From Cucumis sativus (taxonomy: Eukaryota > Streptophyta > Magnoliopsida > Cucurbitales > Cucurbitaceae): 64,000 nucleotides of DNA. Where the stretch lies: contig NC_026661.2 in NCBI RefSeq assembly GCF_000004075.3, forward strand, positions 3,658,001-3,722,000. Reading direction: 5' to 3'. The notes under the pieces were generated by a model that saw only the letters and a program-made list of their open reading frames with translations, was not told the DNA's origin and ran no database searches. Below, in pieces: positions 56,911-64,000 of the stretch; positions within the stretch are counted from its first letter, which is position 1; each line of letters begins with the position of its first letter. The translations under genes and the position numbers were made by a program.

Positions 56911-59900
56911 TCAGGCAGCGCTCAAACAGTTCTCCCAAGCACCATACTTTGAACAAAAGCTGCCACCACCGCTCTGCTGAGCGTACTCAGAAACAACAGC
57001 ACGTGCACAGACATCCCATGTTCTTGCTATGTCCGCCAGCGACATCGGTTGTGAAAGGTTTCGCAAGGATATGCTAAATCTCGACTTAGCCTTTATTGAA
57101 AGGTCTTCATATTCCTTGCTGCAAAAAAAAATAAAATGATGATAATGACGATAACAGGGTGGTGGTTAGGGACCAACAAAGCTTAAACGAAATTATCAAA
57201 ATATAGTAATGGAATTAAACAGAAAATTTCAGGATTTTAAGCAAGAAGCAGACTCAAGTAGTAAAGAGAAACACGGGTAGATAATTGGGAGAGCTATTAT
57301 CAAAGGTAGATAAAAATCCTTGGCATTCTCCTAACGGTTTTTCTATTAAAAGGAAGCAGAAGTTTAGTATCCGGTTAAAATCTTTGAAGTCTTGCCAGAA
57401 TAGGCTAAATACTCATGAAAAAATGCAAAAGAAGTTTAGGAGTCGTTGTATGTTTCCATCCATGTGCCCCTGAAAGATGAGGACTGTAGCAATCACCTTT
57501 TCCTAAATTGTAATTCTGCTTAAGAGGTTGGGAGCAAATCTTTAAAGCTTTTGGCATCAACATCTGTCTTCCTAATAAGATGGAGTGGCTGGTGGAAGCT
57601 ATCAGAAGTTGGGGCATCGAAGGTAAAGCTAAAATTCTATGGGGCTGTGCTGCTGGTGCCCTCTTTGGAAAGAACAGAATACAAGGGCCTTCGAAGATAA
57701 GTCCACTTCTTTCTGTAACTTTTGTAATTATAGCCTTAATCATATCCTCCACAATTGACAGTCTCTATTAATAAATATTCTTTTTTCTTTCCTTTTTTTC
57801 TTTTTTTAAAAGAAATAATACATACTCTTCTGATCAAAAATAGAAAAGTGTGCCTTTTCTTTTTAGTTGAAAACCTCCATTAACCAAAATCCAATTTGAC
57901 TTGATCAAACTATAGGTTGCGATTGATAAAGCACTTGTGAGGATAGAACTGAATTTGTTAAGAAAAGTAAAAACAGCTGACAAACAAAACCCAGAACCCA
58001 TGTACAAACCTGACTTCAACTGAAAACTTGTCTAAGAGTATTGGAGAACAAGTTGGATAATTTGTAGGAACAAGTAACCGTAGAGGCTGAATTGGAGACT
58101 GCAAAACAAAAATGCACATATAAGAAAATAGATAATTATGCAGACGATGAAGAACCCAAACCCGATACATAAGAAATATGCCCACCATTTGTGCAGAAGT
58201 GTACTGGGATTTTAAGCTGGGACTGAGAGCCACAGCACTAAAAGAACACTTGACAACTGTTCCTTCACTCCCATCAGAAGCAGCCGCTAAAGCACTTGGA
58301 TCAACTACTTCGTCACTGATTACAACCACAGTGTCAATAAGACGCTGGTTTATTTCCCTTATTTCTTCCAGAAGAACATGATTGGCCTGCAATAGGTAAA
58401 GATTTAAGTATAACTAAAATCGTAAAGCAAATCATTGATAAAACTAAAGTGAGCCAATACGGTTCAAAACAGATAATATTGTGTTGATATTCTGACGTAA
58501 AGATTGATGAGCAAATTCCAAGAAGCCCTTAATCTCAAACGAGCCAGACATCCTAATACATCCATAAAATACATTTTAAATTTGTTTTTGTCTTCCTCCT
58601 ATCTCAAAAATATTAATAAAATCTAAATGAAATTTAGGACTTCATATTTGTTGCTTTGTTGCTTTACTAACCAAATCTCTTTAGCAAAAATACAATGCAT
58701 GAAGCCAATAACACTATGACTATCTAAGAACAATGATGTAAATTCTTCAAGATTATTTAATGAGCAATTCTTTTATTGATTTTATAAGAGTTGGCAAGAA
58801 GCCTATTTATAAACAGTAGGGCAGGAAATAACAAACTAACTGTAACTAAAAGAAATAACAACCTGACTGATAACTAACAGAGATAAAAACCTGGACAGCC
58901 ACTTAAACAAGTAGTTAAAAACAGTAACTTAAACGGTTTATTCCTCCACAATTACTCCTACATCAAACAAATATACTATATCTTGAAATTAATATTTCTC
59001 CAACTACAAGACATTGGACCATCAAATAAAAAATAAAAAAGGGAAGAAATTGAGGAGGGGCTAAAATAATGCTGATACTTTTGTTTTAACACCCTTGGAA
59101 GTATATTGATATTCAACAACGATGTAGATTACTAATACTTAACCACACCTACCTAAAGAAAAGAAATAAAAAGGAGCAAAAGTCTAAAATAAGTATATGA
59201 AGTTCAAAATGGCTACAAAAATCAGTTGAATATTGAAAAATATTTAATAAAACAGAAGAATATCCTAATGAAAAAGGAGAAAAAATGTGAGGCATATATA
59301 TATACTTTTTACAAGAACGAAAACTTTCATTGAGAAAAAAAGAAAGAATACACAAGCATACAAAAAATCAAGCCCACAAAAACAAGGGAAGCATATGTAT
59401 GACACCTCTAAACATAATTAGATAACTAATGATGAAGCTTATCTGCTCTTTAACTTGGGTCTCTTAACATTATCTATCTAAACTGGCCCTCATTCATCAC
59501 ATCATCACAAGTTCTTTACAAGCATATTTGGAAGTTCACTTGCCCAAAACAAGTTTGTTCGTTCATTTGTTTGTTTGTTTTTTTTCTTTTCCCTTTACAA
59601 AAGGCACTATTTCATTGATGAATGAAATCTCCAAAGAGTAGAAAATGGGCCCATAATGGGATTACAAAAGATTCCTCCACTTGGATACAAGGAAATTTAA
59701 ATTGTAACTATCGAAGGGTTGCATATTTCTACACCAAAAAAGGCATTGAAAATAGATGACTCATGAACATCCCGAGGATCTTTCTTTTCCTTTAAAAATC
59801 CTAAAATTCCTCTCTTTCCAAACCTTCCAGAGAATGGCTCTGATAATGCTGCCCCGCGAAAGCCCTTTTGTCACCTTAAATTGGTAATAGATATGCTTCA

Positions 59901-61557
59901 AAAGGTATGCCCTTGGTTCTACCCCTATCCATCTTGGTGCTACATTTGCAAAAAAGACATTGAATCACAGAACCATACCTTTTTCCATTCCCAAGTTTCA
60001 GCTAAAATATGGACTGAACAGTTCTCTACTGGTTGGATTACTGTCCCCTATCTCGAAACACTCATTGGATCAGGATGTTTTTTATTGATTCGTGATTCAA
60101 GGCTACTGAAGCTCATATTACATCTTGCTTAATTAGGGTTGTTTTGTAAAAGATATCATATGTGGGGATGAAGAAAGCAACATAATTTTCCATGGCAAAG
60201 GAAAAGATGCTGGAGAGATACTCATTTTTGCTATTTCCAACGTTTCGTTTTTTTTTTTTTTTTTTTTGGGTGGGGGGGGGAGAAACATCTACAACCTCTA
60301 CAAAGTCATAGTTTGAATTTCGTTGATTCTAACTGGAAGCAGCTTTTGTGTTCCCTGTAGTTAGACCCCTTTTGCATCTCTAGGGATATTTCATTCAATC
60401 AATATATATCTTTTCTTTTATAAAAAGATTAAAATTTTATTTCACCCTCATACGACATACAATATGTAAAAGTTGTTAATACCTCAACCCTGGGCCTTTT
60501 GGCACTAGATGTTGCAGTTGACTCAAGGTCAGATGTCTCAGAACCAGTTAGTGGTTTAAAAACATCATTTACACTTCCAGCTGATGATACGACATTTAAG
60601 GGCATTGCACTTGTGTGGCGTCTCATCTTTTTTGTTCCATTTGGTCCATCGTGTGAAAAATTTCTTGCTTGTAGCCGACATTTTGTCATGGCAACCAGAT
60701 CCTCCCCAACTGCAGCTCTCGACCCATTTCCAGGGGCCGAGCCTGCTATCCTATCAATCATACTAACAACTGATCCAATGCCATTGACAGAGGCACTCAA
60801 AGCTTTAGGTGACATTGATTTAACCTGAAAACCATAATAAGGTTACAAATGAAAAAACAATCAAGAAGAATACTAACAATTTAATCTACAAACAAAGAGA
60901 AGCACTCAAGGTTTTGGCTAACCGCTTTAATTAAGCGTTCAAGAGGCTGCTCTGTAAAACTTGATTTGCCAGAAACAGTTGGTAACACATTGGCATAAGG
61001 GCCATCTGTACCACACTCAGCTAGCAATGGCGAGGCAGATATCCCAGGGGTTCCAATGGCAAGAGATTGGGCTTGTGTCCCAGACACACTAGTTTGTTGT
61101 CCAGCATTCCCAGCATTTGTATGCGCTGAGACACCAGATGTGGGCTTTTCAGATTCACCAGGCATTGGAGATGGAGCCATAGGGGTTGAAGGAGATGGTA
61201 CAACAAAAGGAGAGCTTGCAGATTGCAAAGGAGTTCCAGTTTTAGTAATGGATGAAAGCAGACTTTGTTGATCGACCTGTGGAGAAGAATTTTGGGCAAC
61301 TTGAGGGGATGCAGCCTGAAAGATTGGGGGAGAAATAGGAAATGAAGTCCCTGGTTTCATCTGCTGATGGGTATAAGCCGCACGCTGAGTTGCTGGGAGA
61401 TGTTGAAACATCCCTGGCTTCGCAGCAAGCCCCTGTCTCATTTTCAGGTCACTGATCTCCATTTGATTAAGGTGTGACATTGCGTGTGCCTGTATTTGTG
61501 TGGGTAACTGTTGCTTTCCTTGTTGATGTAGCTGTGACTGTTGCTGATGTAACTGTG

Positions 61558-61616
<59 letters not shown>

Positions 61617-62652
61617 TGGTGTTGCAACTGCTGCTTCAGCTGTCTTTGCTGGATTTGTTTCAGTTGTTGTGACTGCAGCAACTGTTGTGGATCCTGTTGT
61701 TTCAGATGTTGATGTTGAAGCATATTAGGGTTTGATTGAAGAGAATTCATGTTTGGCTGCAGAGTGTTCACCACATTTTGTGATGGCAAAGAACCATTAT
61801 TTGACCGTTGGGAACTGTTTGCAGGGTTCTGTTGCAAAGACCCAGCAGCAACCTGCTGCAACGAGCTCAGGGAATTACCCTGTCCTGATTCCAAACTGGA
61901 ACCAGGCTGCATTGGGATCGTCATGTTTTGTTGTGCTGCTGATCCTGAAAAAGTTTGAAGAGAATTATGCTGCATACTGCTCATATTATTCTGCTGCACT
62001 GGAGCAACAGATCCTTGCATATTTGCAGAATGCAGTTGGGGATTGATTTGATTTTCAGGAGATTGTAAAGGGGTCATCTGTGATTGTGACTGCTGTATAG
62101 GTTGTATGGTAGGATGCTGTCCTGGCTGCAGTGTAGGGGGGGCTCGAGTCCTTGAAGGCTTATTGGAATTTAAAAAACTAACAATCTGCTTCTCATACTG
62201 GCCTATCTTATCTTTCAATTCAATTGCGATATTATTTTTTGGAAGCTGTAAAAATGTCAGAAGGCGTTCCAAAATGCCCTTAAATGTCTTCAGCTTATTT
62301 AGCTGCTCTAACTTTGGTTGTTGTGGAAGACTGTCATACTGCACAATAAAATACCAAATTGCACAATATCAGTGCATACTAATAGAGAGAATGAAACAAA
62401 CTGCAATTCGAGTGAAGAAAGGATATTCAACAGCTGAAGTAGAAAAAAAGTTTGCAATGCATGCAAACATATGAATAAAGGTGATAGATCAATGAACGCA
62501 CTCCATGAAGATTCAGCTACCACAACAGATAATATCAAAAGTCAAATGCTCTAGGATATAGATGTAGATCCACATACCTGATGCACTTTTGGAAGAATTT
62601 TCTGGTACATCTCTTTCAATTCATAAAAGTACAACTCCCTCATACCTTTAAT
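56911..62652 (-). CDS. MED15A: Mediator complex subunit 15a, C-terminal exons (5' part outside window)
   Basis: Tail-module subunit of Mediator, linking transcription factors to RNA polymerase II in the nucleus. Six coding exons: 62652-62578, 62338-60923, 60824-60483, 58386-58186, 58098-58010 and 57118-56911. All splice in frame to give 776 residues plus the stop. The first piece reads [20 protein letters not shown] and enters in phase 0 from upstream exons (KIX domain region) not in the window. The 472-codon exon is Gln/Ser/Pro-rich with a run of about 20 Gln. Conserved C-terminal blocks are [102 protein letters not shown] and, at the end, WENCLSAA. No disabling change. Introns 3 and 5 (2.1 and 0.9 kb) hold LINE tails. 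Confidence 0.95.
57270..57800 (+). mobile_element. LINE ORF2 3' fragment in MED15A intron
   Basis: The plus strand reads [20 protein letters not shown], then after shifts [16 protein letters not shown] and a tail, ending in A/T-rich sequence near 57790. It matches the zinc region of the large LINE (LNTPHEKLQKKIQN). Antisense to MED15A, in its last intron. Confidence 0.6.
59583..59850 (-). mobile_element. LINE ORF2 3' tail in MED15A intron
   Basis: The minus strand encodes [17 protein letters not shown] and [18 protein letters not shown] in the usual LINE C-terminal position. It ends in a T-run on the plus strand (59575-59590), i.e. a 3' poly-A. Sense with MED15A, next to an oppositely oriented LINE piece. 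Confidence 0.5.
59851..60430 (+). mobile_element. LINE zf-RVT fragment and 3' end in MED15A intron
   Basis: The plus-strand frame contains [20 protein letters not shown], then SAKIWTEQF, the zinc-binding zf-RVT motif of LINE ORF2. It is followed by non-coding sequence with a poly-T/G tract (60249-60282) and a 3' end ATTCAATCAATATATATC with A-rich tail near 60420-60430. Confidence 0.6.
61559..61618 (-). repeat. Poly-Gln-encoding CAG/CAA repeat in MED15A
   Basis: 20 Gln codons (CAG with interspersed CAA) in the large MED15A exon, within a longer Gln-rich region. Gln-rich tracts are typical of MED15 and help it interact with activators. The pure CAG core of ten codons may be length-variable. 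Confidence 0.9.
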
Positions 62653-62755
62653 CTACAAAAAAGAGGAAGGAGAAGGAGAAGAAGCAGTTAAACAATATTT
62701 TTTAGTATGCTAAATTCTACATAGAAAGAAGTACATTACCTGAAGCGAGTATAAT

Positions 62756-62791
62756 CCCCCCCCCCCCCCACCCCCCCCCCACACACACACA
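62756..62791. repeat. Poly-C / (CA)n low-complexity tract
   Basis: Two C runs of 14 and 10 split by one A, then an ACACACACAC run and A-rich sequence, about 105 bases upstream of a MED15A exon. Low-complexity; assembly errors are possible in such runs. Confidence 0.85.
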
Positions 62792-62989
62792 AAAAATAAA
62801 TAATAATAAACAAATAAACAAACAAACAAACAAACAAAAATTAACCTAAAAACTAAAGCGCCTTATGAGACACAACCTTCCACAATTAATCAAAGAGGAG
62901 CCACCATTCTAAATCATAGCTTTTGACAAAAGGTACCTAAGAAACTCAATCCTGTTAACCCTTGGACGTTTCAAATACATAAACAAGTA

Positions 62990-63590
62990 ATTAGGAAAGT
63001 AAGTTATGTTGGGGCCCATTTTAAAGAAAAGACCGAGAATAATTTGGCAAACTTATCAAAGGTTGTGTTGTCAGAAATTTGGTTTGAACAAAACCAAAGA
63101 ATCTTTCATGGTAAGGACATGTATAGGTTAGACCGCTTTGAGATAGCTAATAGGAACACTGCAGCTTGGTGTACCTTACACAGATTTTCAAGCATTATCC
63201 ATCCAAGAGATCAGTCTTAATTAGCGGACCCTCATTTTTCCAGACCATTAGTACCTTCCATGACTCACATTTTTTGCAGCTGTCACTGAAAGACTTTTGT
63301 CTTCACTTCTTCAGGCCTTTCACGCCTCATTTGGGATGTTTTTTTCTTGTTGCTTAGTTTATTTGCTTTACAGCCCCTGCTTGGTGTATTCTTGTAAGTT
63401 TTTATCATGTATCTTGGGCTGTATTTTTTGTTGGATATGATGAAGGCGCTGAAGGGGTGTCAACCTAATTGAGATGTCCTGGTGCGCCTGCTGATCCTAT
63501 GGTCTCTTTTTGTTTCACTCTTTGTATAAATCTTTTGTACTTTGAGTTTTATTAATATCAATAAAGAGGCCGATTTCCTTTAAAAAAATT
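62990..63590 (+). mobile_element. LINE ORF2 3' end with 3' UTR and poly-A
   Basis: The plus strand encodes LSEIWFEQNQRIFHGKD, then DRFEIANRNTAAWCTL, the ER/Q-N-R-F tail of LINE ORF2. A 3' UTR of about 230 bases follows (GTCAACCTAATTGAGATGTC), ending ATCAATAAAGAGGCCGATTT with a short A-run. 5'-truncated. Lies in the MED15A intron upstream of the first exon seen here, antisense to it. Confidence 0.65.
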
Positions 63591-64000
63591 AGGAAAGTTA
63601 AAGAGTAACCATGTTAGGCCACCTAACAAGAGTACTCGAGAACATTAAGAACACTAAAGATAGAAATGTATATTGCTATCATTAAAGAAACAAAAATCTA
63701 GTCTCAAACACGAGTGGCTTATATTCGATATTCCTGCCCCAAGTTTTCCCACGGATTAGAACTTAACCATCTTAATGTAACTCCGAAACCACGCTCTCCA
63801 ACAGTACTCAAAACCCTTTCTTTTTCTTTCTTTATCTCAGCCCACATGATCATAAGCCTTTTCGAATTCGATTTTTAAAATCATCCCTTCACGATTTTCT
63901 TCCGTTGCCTCATTTAGCAATAAAAGACTGGTCTACAATTTGCCACCCAACAATGGGAGGCCCCTTGTGTGTCAAAGATGGTTCGAGGATGGACTTTCTT
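63591..64000. other. Right edge, MED15A intron DNA
   Basis: No exon found. On the minus strand I could not see the expected preceding MED15 exon, so it should lie beyond the window. Confidence 0.5.

Noticed and set aside
61474-61728. Plus-strand Val/Ala-rich frame
   Set aside because: Translation of the CTG side of the MED15A Gln repeat in another frame.

Overview
This is a piece of a plant nuclear genome, from a eudicot. It is AT-rich and holds split genes with GT-AG (and two GC-AG) introns, a nuclear tRNA-Glu, plant-only gene families (SHI/STY zinc finger, double B-box protein, Nictaba-type phloem protein PP2) and a plant actin with introns at the classic codons 20/21, 151 and 356/357. The PP2 gene and the style of the LINE proteins fit a cucurbit, but that is an inference and no species is claimed.

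Layout. 1-10 kb: an SRS/SHI transcription factor (+, 1274-2437), tRNA-Glu(CTC) (-), a secreted glycine-rich/cysteine-rich protein (+, 6138-6716), one orphan exon-like reading frame (-, 8025-8414) and a BBX20-25-type B-box factor (-, 9084-10005). 10-20 kb is a gene desert of AT-rich DNA with faint traces of LTR elements. 20.3-23.6 kb: a complete actin gene (+) with TATA box and leader intron. 25.9-27.6 kb: two phase-matched exons (-) of an unidentified gene. 28.2-29.6 kb: intronless DPH1 (-), diphthamide synthesis. 31.0-32.0 kb: PP2-A-like lectin (-). 32-36.9 kb: AT-rich, gene-poor DNA.

36.9-54.6 kb is one gene read on the minus strand. It is a short organellar PPR protein of the At4g18975/EMB1417 type, with six coding exons (302 codons) spread over 17.7 kb. 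Its introns carry a nearly intact LINE (about 5 kb), several broken LINEs, two complete 268-270 bp SMART/TRIM-like LTR elements, a 71 bp solo LTR of the same family, and a U2 snRNA 5' fragment between 13 bp direct repeats. 56.9-62.7 kb: the 3' six coding exons (776 codons) of MED15a (-), whose start lies beyond the right edge. Its introns also hold LINE 3' ends.

The genes do not form a pathway. The main story is how two essential housekeeping genes have absorbed retroelements in their introns while all splice phases stay intact. The least expected item is the tiny LTR-element family, with perfect 5 bp target duplications on all three copies; two of them sit inside one LINE copy whose reading frame is restored when they are removed in silico.
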